64,000 nt of DNA from JAUIJL01 sp965366625 (GTDB lineage: Bacteria; Acidobacteriota; Thermoanaerobaculia; Multivoradales; J023), in contig CBDUGP010000018.1 in assembly GCA_965366625.1 (NCBI GenBank), positions 1 to 64,000 of the forward strand, in the 5' to 3' direction. Below, piece by piece: positions 25,263-33,345 of the stretch; within the stretch, counting starts at the first letter, position 1, and each line of letters starts with the position of its first letter. The position numbers were made by a program, and so were the translations under genes. The notes below the pieces were generated by a model. The model made no database searches, was not told the origin of the DNA, and was given only the letters and a program-made list of their open reading frames with translations.

Positions 25263-25485
25263 TAGCTAGAGCCTGTCCAGAAATGGGGTTTTCGAGGATC
25301 TAGAAGGCGCGGTGATGCGAGCACGGAAAGCGAGCGTGTCTGAGCGATACAACATATGAATCGGCTTAAACTCTTTCACATCATAGATTTGCGACGACAC
25401 AGCAGCGGTGGCGCGAGTTCGGAGCGACGCGCGCAGGGCGCCGCGCCGGCCCACCGAGATTCTATTTCTGGACGGAACCTAGCTA
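25263..25485. mobile_element. MITE-like element with terminal inverted repeats
   Basis: The ends read TAGCTAG-N5-GTCCAGAAAT on the left (25263-25284) and its reverse complement on the right (25464-25485), matching at 17 of 22 positions. The 223-bp interior has no transposase frame. The element fills most of the otherwise long gap between two GT4 genes in a tightly packed cluster. Terminal TA dinucleotides could be target-site copies. The family of the parent transposon is unknown to me. The remaining part of the gap (25486-25651) shows an imperfect direct repeat around ATTCCGTGGCGCGGGTC and TATTTCGTGGCGCAGGTC but no gene. Confidence 0.5.
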
Positions 25486-25651
25486 TCCTGCTTCCCCATT
25501 CCGGGCCGTCCCGCAGGGACAAGGCAAGGGTAACCTCGGAATTTATTCCGTGGCGCGGGTCGGCGTCCGACGTACGGTTCGATCTCGAGCCTGCCGGGGT
25601 TTCGGACCGGCTCAACGCCTCGGCCTCTATTTCGTGGCGCAGGTCCGGGCC

Positions 25652-26758
25652 ATGAGCCCGCGGCGTAAACCTCGCCTGTGTTTCGTTGGACCCCATCTGG
25701 CACGCCATGCCGGCTGGGTCACCACCCAATCGGAAGTGGTGTCAGCCCTGTTTGCGGCGGAAGGCTACGAGGTTCGAAGCACGTCCTCGATCCGCAACCC
25801 TTGGCTCCGACCCCTCGACATGTTGATCTCCCTGGTGCGCTGGCGCCGCCGGATCGACTTGATGGTGTTGTCGGTGTTTAGTGGACGAGCGTTTCTCTAT
25901 GCCGATTGGCTCGGCCGATTGGCTCGGCGCCTGGGCGTGAAACAGGTTTTTTTCTTGCACGGTGGTGACCTGCCCGAGCTGGCCCGACAAACACCGGAGC
26001 GGGTGCGCAAGGTCCTGGCTCGGGCCGACGTCATCGTGGCGCCGTCTCGATTTTTGGCCCGCTTGGCAGAGGATCTTGGCTTGTCGGCGACGGTGATTCC
26101 CAACGTGCTCGACTTGCAGGACTATCCCTTCAAGCTGCGTCAAAGGCTAGGATCGCCGATCAAGATACTCTGGTTGCGGACGTTTCATCCGATCTATCAT
26201 CCGGAGCTGGCGTTGGAGGTCTTGGATCGATTGGCCCGACGGGGCATTGAAGCCTCGCTCACCATGGCCGGCCAAGACAAAGGGTTGGAGCCCGTTTGCC
26301 GGGAGAAGGCGCGGCAGCTCGGTCTGCAAGACCGGGTTCGATTCCTCGGCTTTCTCGATCCGGAAGCCAAAGCGGACCAGCTGGACAGCCACGACCTGTA
26401 TTTGCACACCAATCGGGTGGACAATACGCCGGTAACGGTTTTGGAAGCCGCGGCCTGCGGGCTGCCGGTGGTCGCGACCCGGGTGGGCGGCATGGCCGAT
26501 TTGCTCGGGGACGCGGGGATTTTGATCGCGCCCAGCGACCCGGACGCGCCGGCCGACGCCATGGCATCGAACATGGCGGATGCGATCGAGGGGCTGATCG
26601 CCGACCCCGGTGAGGTTCGTCGATTGTCGGAGGCGGGGCGGGCTTTGGCCCTGGGCTGCGCTTGGCCATCGGTCCACGAACGGTGGTGTCGCCTATTCGC
26701 CGAACTCGGCGTCGGCTCGGAGCCCGGCCAACGCAGGAATTCGGATTTAGGAGAGTAA
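25652..26758 (+). CDS. Glycosyltransferase family 4
   Basis: The ATG at 25652 gives 368 residues. The protein begins with LCFVGPHLARHAGWVTTQSEVV and carries HGGDLPELARQTPERV in the acceptor half; the C-terminal half has LWLRTFHPIYHPELALEVL in place of the more usual VGRL-x-x-KG strand, then MAGQDKGLE and NRVDNTPVTVLEAAACGLPVV at the donor site. The frame continues upstream to 25550 without a better start. It is followed by a methyltransferase after 5 nt. Likely role: another transfer step of the same cell-surface glycan. Confidence 0.88.
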   Translation: MSPRRKPRLCFVGPHLARHAGWVTTQSEVVSALFAAEGYEVRSTSSIRNPWLRPLDMLISLVRWRRRIDLMVLSVFSGRAFLYADWLGRLARRLGVKQVFFLHGGDLPELARQTPERVRKVLARADVIVAPSRFLARLAEDLGLSATVIPNVLDLQDYPFKLRQRLGSPIKILWLRTFHPIYHPELALEVLDRLARRGIEASLTMAGQDKGLEPVCREKARQLGLQDRVRFLGFLDPEAKADQLDSHDLYLHTNRVDNTPVTVLEAAACGLPVVATRVGGMADLLGDAGILIAPSDPDAPADAMASNMADAIEGLIADPGEVRRLSEAGRALALGCAWPSVHERWCRLFAELGVGSEPGQRRNSDLGE

Positions 26759-26763
26759 GCACC

Positions 26764-27489
26764 ATGACCGAACCCCACGATTCCGAGCGCCGGCGGGCCT
26801 TGGCCGAGAACGAGCGTCGACGCCGAGAGGTGGAGTCGTCCCGTTACGCCCCTTGGAATCGGGCAGAACGCCTGATGGTCGACGGTCGAGCCCGTGCCGC
26901 AGCCGCCATGTTGCATCGGCGGCAGGTTTTTCCCACTGCGGAAACCCGCTGTTTGGAGATTGGTTTCGGTGAAGGGGGATGGTTCCCAACCCTGTTGAGC
27001 TGGAGGGTGCCGGAAAGAAACCTTTGCGGCATTGAAATCGATCCCCTGCGGGCCGCCTCTGTCTGTCAGCGCCTGCCTTCCACCACCCTGTGCATCGCCG
27101 ACGGTGGCCTCTTGCCATTCGTCGACCGAGCCTTTGGTTTGGTGATCGTATCGACGGTTTTGACCTCGGTGCTCGATCCCCGAGTCCGGGTTGCCATCGC
27201 CGGCCAGATCGAAAGGGTGCTCGCGCCGGGAGGGGCATTGCTCTGGTATGACTTCGCGGTCAACAACCCGCGTAATGCCAATGTACGAGGCATAGGTCGG
27301 CGGGAGCTGGGGTCCCTATTTCCGAGCTTGCGCGGCGAGGTCCGCTCGATCACCCTGGCACCGCCGATCCTGCGTCCGGTGGCCCGATGGAGCGTGGCGG
27401 CGGCCGAGCTGCTGGCCACGTTGCCCTTTCTGCGCAGCCATCTATTGGCGGTGCTGACCCGCGCCGAGGGTGATCCTCACATATTGTAA
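26764..27489 (+). CDS. SAM-dependent methyltransferase
   Basis: The ATG at 26764 (AGGAG upstream) gives 241 residues. The class I Rossmann signature is CLEIGFGEGGWFPTLL (motif I), GIEIDPLRA (acidic ribose-binding end of strand 2), and IERVLAPGGALLWYDF (post-strand 4 region). A basic, coiled N-terminal extension of about 45 residues precedes it. Being the last gene of the polysaccharide set, it may methylate a sugar or cap the chain, which would stop elongation; that is inferred. Its end overlaps the convergent substrate-binding-protein gene by 13 nt. Confidence 0.85.
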   Translation: MTEPHDSERRRALAENERRRREVESSRYAPWNRAERLMVDGRARAAAAMLHRRQVFPTAETRCLEIGFGEGGWFPTLLSWRVPERNLCGIEIDPLRAASVCQRLPSTTLCIADGGLLPFVDRAFGLVIVSTVLTSVLDPRVRVAIAGQIERVLAPGGALLWYDFAVNNPRNANVRGIGRRELGSLFPSLRGEVRSITLAPPILRPVARWSVAAAELLATLPFLRSHLLAVLTRAEGDPHIL

Positions 27490-28298
27490 GACGTGATGAT
27501 TCGGTCCAACTCGCCGCTGGCCTTTAGGCGTTCGATGTAGGTGTTGAGGCGCGGTAGAAGGTCGCTGCCTTTGCGCACCGCAACGCCGTAGGCCTCCTCG
27601 TCAGGAAATGAGAAGGCTGTCCGCAGCTGTTCTTTGATCTCGAAATATTTAGCCGTGGAGGTCTTGATCGTCCCGGAATCCACCAGGGCGAAATCTGCCT
27701 TACCGCTCTGCACGGTTTCGAGCGCTTCGAGGGTGTAGTCGACCTCCACGACCTCGAGCCCCGGTGGGGCCAGTCGGCGCAGGCGTTGATCATGGCTGGA
27801 GCCGGTCACCACCGCGCCGCGCTTGTTGTTCAAGTCTTCAACCGAAGCGATCGTTGATGCTTTGGGCACCACCACAACCATACGTTCGAGGTAATAAGGG
27901 GTAGAAAAATCGAATAGAGCTTGGCGGGAGGGGGTGATCGTCAGCGAGCTGGCGGCCAGATCGCCTTGGCCGGACTGTAATGCCGGGAAAATGCCTGAAA
28001 AGGAATCCTTCGCCGGGATAACCTCGAGTTCAACGCCGAGTTCGGCGGCGAATCCACGGACCAGCTCCACGTCGATGCCGGTAAAACGGTTGAGCCCGTC
28101 TTTGCCGTATTCCTCGATCATGCGTCGGATGAATTGGCTTTCCTGATGGGGCCAGCTGATCATCCGTAGGGTTCCGCGGGCGCGAACCGTGTCTAAATCG
28201 CCGGCCGAGGCTGTGGGTGCAGAGCACACCGTCAGCAGAACCGTGAGGCAGAGAATCGAGGGGACTTTTTTTGTTTGTCTAAAAACCGAACTCAGCAT
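27477..28298 (-). CDS. Amino-acid-type periplasmic substrate-binding protein
   Basis: The ATG at 28298 gives 273 residues with a signal peptide (ILCLTVLLTVCSAPTASA). The fold is the type II periplasmic binding protein (SBP family 3): GTLRMISWPHQESQF, FTGIDVELVRGFAAELGVELEVI, the LAASSLTITPSRQALFDFSTPYY ligand-binding segment (quoted in the family as S-x-T-x-T-x-x-R) and GKADFALVDSGT. Binding of an amino acid or similar small ligand is expected. No ABC permease or ATPase gene is adjacent, so it may be an orphan receptor or use a distant transporter. The frame extends to 28694 but that part lacks a signal peptide. Confidence 0.9.
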   Translation of the reverse strand: MLSSVFRQTKKVPSILCLTVLLTVCSAPTASAGDLDTVRARGTLRMISWPHQESQFIRRMIEEYGKDGLNRFTGIDVELVRGFAAELGVELEVIPAKDSFSGIFPALQSGQGDLAASSLTITPSRQALFDFSTPYYLERMVVVVPKASTIASVEDLNNKRGAVVTGSSHDQRLRRLAPPGLEVVEVDYTLEALETVQSGKADFALVDSGTIKTSTAKYFEIKEQLRTAFSFPDEEAYGVAVRKGSDLLPRLNTYIERLKASGELDRIITSYNM

Positions 28299-28450
28299 GG
28301 ATGGGGCCTCGAATCGATAGCGGCTTGGGGCCGATCCTAATTCAGTCGCAATCATTCTAGAATAATAGACAGCCCTCCGCAGCGGCATTTCCTCCGCTGG
28401 GTGAGGCAGCTCGACCGACAACAGCTTGTTCGACAACCAAGGGGTGCTCC

Positions 28451-29632
28451 ATGAAGAAACAAGATGGCCCGGTAAGTGGGCCGATCGGATCGGAATCATC
28501 AGTAGGTCTGAGGCGTGTTCTCCTTGCGGGGAGCTTGCCGTGGGCCGTGCTCGGCGGGATCGTCCTGATCGCCCTGGGCTGCTCGGTTTACACACCGACA
28601 GCGGCTGCAGATCAAAGGGGCCAGGGTGGTCACGGCTACGGAGACGAGGCCTATGGTGACGACGGTCCTCGTGACGGTTGGGGCGGAGGTCCATACGACG
28701 AAGGCATTTATGACGACGACGGATACTTTGGCTATGGAGATGGTGCCTTGTTGTTCCGGGACGCGGGTTTGCGGGGCCGTGGATTGCGCGTCGATCGCGA
28801 TATCCCCGACCTCGGGCGCACGCCCATCGGTAACGACCGCCTATCCTCGATCAAAGTAGCCCGTGGCTGCTGGGTGACGCTCTTCCGGGATGCCGGCTTT
28901 CGCGGTGAGCGCATGGAGGTCCGCGAAACCGTCGATGATTTGGGTAGGACCCGCTTCGGCAACGACCGAGCTTCTTCCCTGCAAATCGACTGCAATCGGG
29001 ATCCCATGGACGGCCATGGCTTCCGCGGCGTGGTTCTATATCGGGACGACGGCTTTCGGGGCCGCGCGGAAGTTTTCGAAGAAGACGATTCAGACCTCTC
29101 GAACAATGCGGTCGGCAATGATCGCGTGAGTTCGGTTCGGGTAGCCCCCGGCTGTGAAGTGACGCTCTTTAGAGACAACCGTTTCCGTGGACGCAGCATG
29201 GTCGTCGATCGGGATGTGCCGTCGTTGGCGCGGTCGACGTTTGGCAATGATGCCGTGTCTTCGGTGCGGGTGCACTGCGGTCGGGGCGGCGGTTGGGGAC
29301 ATCCGGATCGACCGGGTGGCGGTCGCCCTAGCCCAATTCGACCCGACGATGGCGGTGAGGAATTCGGGGTCACGGCGTTCGGGGATGAGGATTTCCGCGG
29401 CAGCCGCCAATCTTTTGACCAAGACGTTCCGAGCATGAAGCGCACCCAAGTCGGCAATGATCGCATGAGTTCCGTAAGGGTCGCCCGGGGTTGCCGGGTG
29501 ACCCTCTACTCAGACGAGGGTTACCGGGGGCGCTCCGTTACCCTGAGCGGTGACGGGAGCCGGCTCCCGTCGACGCCCGTGGGCAACGACTCGGTATCGT
29601 CGATGAAAGTGGACTGCGGACGGCGTCGCTGA
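28451..29632 (+). CDS. Beta/gamma-crystallin-fold lipoprotein with six Greek-key motifs
   Basis: The 393-residue protein has a hydrophobic N-terminal segment ending LIALGC, a probable lipobox, then a Gly/Asp/Tyr-rich linker (about 55-95). Three double Greek-key domains follow. Each of the six motifs ends with a calcium-type signature N-D-x-x-S-S: NDRLSS, NDRASS, NDRVSS, NDAVSS, NDRMSS and NDSVSS, and each starts with an aromatic F-R/Y-x-D-x-x-F-R-G strand. A Gly/Pro-rich linker separates motifs four and five. This predicts a multi-site Ca2+-binding surface lipoprotein, perhaps for envelope stability. It stands alone; a hairpin overlaps its stop. Confidence 0.93.
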   Translation: MKKQDGPVSGPIGSESSVGLRRVLLAGSLPWAVLGGIVLIALGCSVYTPTAAADQRGQGGHGYGDEAYGDDGPRDGWGGGPYDEGIYDDDGYFGYGDGALLFRDAGLRGRGLRVDRDIPDLGRTPIGNDRLSSIKVARGCWVTLFRDAGFRGERMEVRETVDDLGRTRFGNDRASSLQIDCNRDPMDGHGFRGVVLYRDDGFRGRAEVFEEDDSDLSNNAVGNDRVSSVRVAPGCEVTLFRDNRFRGRSMVVDRDVPSLARSTFGNDAVSSVRVHCGRGGGWGHPDRPGGGRPSPIRPDDGGEEFGVTAFGDEDFRGSRQSFDQDVPSMKRTQVGNDRMSSVRVARGCRVTLYSDEGYRGRSVTLSGDGSRLPSTPVGNDSVSSMKVDCGRRR

Positions 29633-29644
29633 TCGGGCGACGCC
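29622..29644. promoter_or_regulatory. GC-rich hairpin at convergent gene ends
   Basis: GGCGTCGC (29622-29629) and GCGACGCC (29637-29644) form a perfect 8-bp stem with a 7-nt loop. It covers the stop codon of the crystallin-fold gene and lies 20 bp from the panD stop on the other strand. It lacks a U-run, so termination is only a possibility. Confidence 0.35.
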
Positions 29645-29664
29645 CGCAGGTCTTCAAACACCGG

Positions 29665-30069
29665 TCAAACGGCCTTGGGCACCGGTAGGGGCTCGCGGTG
29701 AGCAATCACCGCGTCGGTCTCTTCGACGATCCGATTTTGCCGATCGACGAATACGACTTTGGGTTTGTGGGTCGCGATTTCCGACTCGTCGAACTCGGCA
29801 TAGGCACAGAGGATCACCAGATCACCCGGTGAAACTCTGTGGGCGGCGGCGCCGTTGAGCACCACCTCCCCATGGCCGCGTTGTCCTTCGATGGCGTAGG
29901 TGGAGAATCGTTCGCCGTTGGTGACGTTGTAGATTTCGAGCTTCTCGTGGACCCGCAGGTCGGTGGCTTCCATCAGGATGGGATCGAGGGTGATCGAGCC
30001 GACGTAGTTGAGGTCGGCGTCGGTCACGGTGGCTCGGTGGATTTTCGCTCTCAGCAGGGTGCGGCGCAT
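29665..30069 (-). CDS. panD: Aspartate 1-decarboxylase
   Basis: The ATG at 30069 (AAAGGAG upstream) gives 134 residues. PanD makes beta-alanine from aspartate for pantothenate synthesis. It is made as a proenzyme that cleaves itself between Gly24 and Ser25 (sequence YVGSIT here) to create the pyruvoyl group. Other conserved parts are RAKIHRATVT, NVTNGERFSTYAI and GDLVILCAYA. It is the last gene of the panB-panC-panD set, 76 nt after panC. The tail (about 12 residues beyond the usual end) is slightly longer than in E. coli. Confidence 0.97.
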   Translation of the reverse strand: MRRTLLRAKIHRATVTDADLNYVGSITLDPILMEATDLRVHEKLEIYNVTNGERFSTYAIEGQRGHGEVVLNGAAAHRVSPGDLVILCAYAEFDESEIATHKPKVVFVDRQNRIVEETDAVIAHREPLPVPKAV

Positions 30070-30145
30070 ATTAAGCTCCTTTATGGACGGCGAGGCCGTC
30101 GAACCGTGGCTCTCAGCCACGGGAATGGTTTCAGGCAGATCGGTT

Positions 30146-31072
30146 TCAGGCGGATCGATCCGATCCGGTTTTCGGTCCGTTCAGGTCTATTTGCAGGTTG
30201 TCCAACAGGCGGGTCGTTCCCAAGCGGAAGGCGGCGGCGATCACCAGACGGCCACGAAAATCGCTCAGCTCGGTGAGCGGCTCGAAGGAGCCTCCGTCGA
30301 CCACCGCCACGTAGTCGGTGCGGCCGGTCGGCTCGCTTTCGAGTTCCGAGCGCACCAGATCTTCGAGCACCCGGGGATTGCTTTCCCCGGCCCGGATCGC
30401 GGACTCGGCACCGGCCAGGGCGCGGGATAGGACCTGCGAGGCTCGACGCTGATCGGAGTCGAGATAAACGTTGCGCGAAGACAGGGCCAGGCCGTCTTTC
30501 TCGCGCACGATGGGTGCACCGATGATTTCGATCGGCAGGTGCAGATCGTGGGTCATCTGTCGGACCACTGCCAATTGTTGAGCGTCTTTCTCACCGAAAA
30601 CCGCCACGTCGGGTTGGACCAAGTTGAAGAGCTTCAGCACCACGGTGGCGACACCGCGGAAATGACCGGGTCTTTGGGCGCCTTCGAAACCTTTGGAAGG
30701 TCCCTCGACGTCGACGAAGGTGCTGCCTCCGGGCGGATAAATGGTCTCCACCGACGGCAAAAAAACCAATCGACAACCGGCGTCTTCGAGCCGACGGCAA
30801 TCCGCTTCCACGGATCGCGGATAGCTGCTCAAGTCTTCGTGGGGTCCGAATTGGGTCGGGTTGACGAAGATCGAGGCCACCACCCGATCCGCCGCCTCCA
30901 AACCCCTCGCCACCAGGGAGAGATGACCTTCGTGCAGAGCGCCCATGGTGGGCACGAAGGCGATGTTCAGGCCGCGTGCACGCCAGCCTTGGATCGCCGA
31001 CCGCAGCTCCGCGGGATCCGTCACCCGGCGAAGCCCCTGTTCCATGGTTGGGGAAAGAGCTGCCTCAGCCAT
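30146..31072 (-). CDS. panC: Pantothenate synthetase (pantoate-beta-alanine ligase)
   Basis: The 308-residue enzyme joins pantoate and beta-alanine using ATP. Diagnostic blocks are FVPTMGALHEGHLSL (the HxGH nucleotide-binding signature), SIFVNPTQFGP, FGEKDAQQL and SSRNVYL (the KMSKS-like loop region). The ATG at 31072 overlaps the end of panB by 8 nt, which implies translational coupling. A longer frame upstream to 31519 lies entirely within panB and is a shadow. Confidence 0.97.
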   Translation of the reverse strand: MAEAALSPTMEQGLRRVTDPAELRSAIQGWRARGLNIAFVPTMGALHEGHLSLVARGLEAADRVVASIFVNPTQFGPHEDLSSYPRSVEADCRRLEDAGCRLVFLPSVETIYPPGGSTFVDVEGPSKGFEGAQRPGHFRGVATVVLKLFNLVQPDVAVFGEKDAQQLAVVRQMTHDLHLPIEIIGAPIVREKDGLALSSRNVYLDSDQRRASQVLSRALAGAESAIRAGESNPRVLEDLVRSELESEPTGRTDYVAVVDGGSFEPLTELSDFRGRLVIAAAFRLGTTRLLDNLQIDLNGPKTGSDRSA

Positions 31073-32087
31073 AGATTTTCTCCAAGTTCTCCACTGCCAG
31101 ACTGCCTTCCACCCGAGCGAGTTCGGCCCGGCTCGGGGTCCGTGACGACTGCCCGCTACGGCTGGGATCGGCATAGCTCTCGTCTTGGGTGGGGAAACGG
31201 CGGTTGCGGACGTCGTCGGCAAAACTTTCGATCGCCGTGCGCGCGTCCGACCCTTGGTGGGCGTATCGACGCACGAAGCGGGGAGCGAGCCGATCTTCCA
31301 AACCCAGGAGGTCGTGGTAGACCAAAACCTGGCCGTCACAGCCCACTCCGGCACCGATGCCGATGGTCGGAATGTGGAGTTCGTCGCTGACCTGCTGGGC
31401 CAGATCCGAGGGAATGCATTCCAGAACGAGGGAGAACGCTCCCGCTTCTTGCATCGCCCGGGCCGCGCTGAGCAGGCTGTCGGCAGCGTCGTCACCCCGG
31501 CCTTGAACTTTGAAACCACCGAATTGGTGCAGGGATTGCGGGGTGAGGCCCAGGTGGGCCATGACCGGAATCTCGGCGGCGGTCAATGCTTCGACCACCC
31601 GCGGTCTCGCGCCCTCGATCTTGACCGCTTCCGCTCCGCCTTCCTTGACGAAACGCAGGGCGTTTTCAACCGCCTGGCGCTCGCCCAAGTGGAAGGAGCC
31701 GTAGGGCATGTCGGCGATCAGCAAGGCTCGCTTCGAACCCCGACGCACCGCTTTCACGTGGTGCAACATCTCGTCCACGGTTAGCGACAAGGTGTCGTCG
31801 TGGCCGAGCACGACCATCGCCAGGGAGTCGCCCACCAACACCAAATCCACGCCGGCGGCGTCGACGGTTCTGGCTTGGGGATAGTCGTAGGCGGTCACCA
31901 TTACCAAGGGTTGGGCGTCGGCCTGGGCGGCATGGTCGCGGACCCAGGGCACGGTGACTTTCTTGACGGTCTTTGGGACGGTCTTTTTCTTGGGGGTCTT
32001 CGTGGGGCCCAGGGGCGAGCCGGAAGACGAGTCGCGGATCGGATCGGGGGTCGGCTGGGGTGTTTTGCCGCCTGAAAAGGTCGCCAT
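31065..32087 (-). CDS. panB: 3-methyl-2-oxobutanoate hydroxymethyltransferase
   Basis: PanB transfers a hydroxymethyl group from methylene-tetrahydrofolate to 2-oxoisovalerate, the first committed step to pantoate. The 340-residue protein has the (beta-alpha)8 blocks VMVTAYDYPQAR, LVLVGDSLAMV, ADMPYGSFH, MAHLGLTPQS and LVLECIPSDLA, TIGIGAG. The start at 32087 follows AGGAGG. Compared with the usual 260-280 residues it has about 45 extra at the N-terminus (Pro/Lys/Thr-rich) and about 30 extra at the C-terminus. Both extensions look disordered. Confidence 0.96.
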   Translation of the reverse strand: MATFSGGKTPQPTPDPIRDSSSGSPLGPTKTPKKKTVPKTVKKVTVPWVRDHAAQADAQPLVMVTAYDYPQARTVDAAGVDLVLVGDSLAMVVLGHDDTLSLTVDEMLHHVKAVRRGSKRALLIADMPYGSFHLGERQAVENALRFVKEGGAEAVKIEGARPRVVEALTAAEIPVMAHLGLTPQSLHQFGGFKVQGRGDDAADSLLSAARAMQEAGAFSLVLECIPSDLAQQVSDELHIPTIGIGAGVGCDGQVLVYHDLLGLEDRLAPRFVRRYAHQGSDARTAIESFADDVRNRRFPTQDESYADPSRSGQSSRTPSRAELARVEGSLAVENLEKIYG

Positions 32088-32257
32088 CACCTGCCTCCTT
32101 TTGCTGTTCGTCAGCGAAACGCTCGGAGGAAGGCGGCAATTGGGCGCCGGAAATCACGACGAGGAGCGCGGTGACGATCGCATTGGGGGCGACCTACCGT
32201 CATCCTCGCCACGGAAGCTTTGGCCGACGATCACGCAGGCTGATGGGGTGTCCGTCG

Positions 32258-32274
32258 CGACGGCTGAGCCGTCG
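32258..32274. promoter_or_regulatory. Short hairpin between dNK and panB
   Basis: CGACGGC-TGA-GCCGTCG is a perfect 7-bp inverted repeat in the 260-bp gap between the nucleoside-kinase stop and panB. No U-run follows on the minus strand. Apart from it I see no gene in this gap; the panB promoter probably lies here. Confidence 0.3.
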
Positions 32275-32347
32275 TCGATCAGACCCGCCGCAAGCGAGAT
32301 CCGCGAGCTTCCTGAGTTCGGCGCTTCGAGCCGACCGTCCCAGTCCC

Positions 32348-32998
32348 TTATCGGGATCCAAGCGGTACGTAGTACTCGGTGCCCTTGCGGGGCTTCATGA
32401 GCTGCTCCAGCAGCTCTTCAAAATCACTGGGGCGCGCGGGGAAATTCAGGTTTCGAGTGTCCACCACGAGCACCGGTGAGCTGCGGTAATGATGATAGTA
32501 GTGATTGTAGGCGTCGATCAACTCGACGAGGTACTCTTCCGACAGCTTCTTTTCATACGTCCGATTGCGCTTGCGAATTCGCGACAAGCAGGTTTCGATG
32601 TCCGCCACCAGATAAAGCACCAGATCCGGGCCCGGCACCTGGGGCTCCAACATGGCGTAGAGCTTGTCGTAGATCAGCAGCTCGTCGTCGGTGAGATTCA
32701 GATAGGCGAAGATCCGATCCTTCTGAAATGGATAGTCCGCCACCACAAAACGCTGGAAAAGCTCCCGCTGCACGATCTCCTGTTGTTGCTTGAATCGCGA
32801 CAGCAAATAGTAGAGCTGGGTCTGGAAAGCCGCTCCGGGGCGGTCTTTATAGAATTTGTCGAGAAACGGATTGGTGGCGTCTTCGAGGACTTTGACGCCT
32901 TCGAATCGGTGGGCGAGCATATCGACCAGGGTGGTCTTACCGACACCGATTGGGCCATCGATGGCGAGGTAATTAAAGGGCAGGGATTCCTTGCTCAA
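32348..32998 (-). CDS. Deoxynucleoside kinase
   Basis: The 216-residue protein belongs to the deoxyadenosine/deoxyguanosine kinase-like family. It phosphorylates a deoxynucleoside with ATP for dNTP salvage. The P-loop is GPIGVGKTT; the family-specific DYPFQKDRIFA (the base and sugar binding E/D-R-S-like block) and the lid RIRKRNRTYEKKLSEEYL are present. No ATG exists before the P-loop, so translation probably begins at the TTG at 32998. It lies upstream of panB in the same direction, with a gap large enough for a separate promoter. Confidence 0.92.
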   Translation of the reverse strand: MSKESLPFNYLAIDGPIGVGKTTLVDMLAHRFEGVKVLEDATNPFLDKFYKDRPGAAFQTQLYYLLSRFKQQQEIVQRELFQRFVVADYPFQKDRIFAYLNLTDDELLIYDKLYAMLEPQVPGPDLVLYLVADIETCLSRIRKRNRTYEKKLSEEYLVELIDAYNHYYHHYRSSPVLVVDTRNLNFPARPSDFEELLEQLMKPRKGTEYYVPLGSR

Positions 32999-33100
32999 GA
33001 TGGAAGCATCCGTTCGGATCGAAGAGTCAATGTAGTGGAGCCGCGGGGCGACGGCGATCGGATCGACCTCCGGAATATACCGCTATCGGCCGCCGCCACA

Positions 33101-33140
33101 AAGCCTTCGGGCCCCAAAGAAAGCCTTCAGGTCCCCAAAG
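33101..33140. repeat. 20-bp imperfect tandem duplication
   Basis: AAGCCTTCGGGCCCCAAAGA (33101-33120) is followed directly by a copy with three changes (33121-33140). It lies between divergent genes in a 347-bp gap (32999-33345) that otherwise shows no gene. It might be a double operator; no regulator is implied. Confidence 0.5.
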
Positions 33141-33345
33141 TCACCGCCTGGCAAGACCCTCGCGCCGGCCTCGGTGCGGTAAACCGAAGGTAAAGCCTCG
33201 ACCAAGCTGTCAGCGACCGGTAAAAAGGCCCGGCCGGACGTCCAATGCCTTTCGTGATCAGAGCTAGCATCGATCCATCCGAGACGATGAATCGACGACG
33301 AATTGCGACGAATGACGGCCGTGGGCCGAGATTTTGGAGGCACCG

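Noticed and set aside
25356..25655. 99-codon frame crossing the MITE-like element
   Set aside because: It starts inside the element and runs into the leader of the next GT4 gene, with no similarity that I recognise; more likely chance.
30539..31390. 283-codon open frame antisense to panC
   Set aside because: panC and panB are clear by motif and length. The antisense frame has no family feature.
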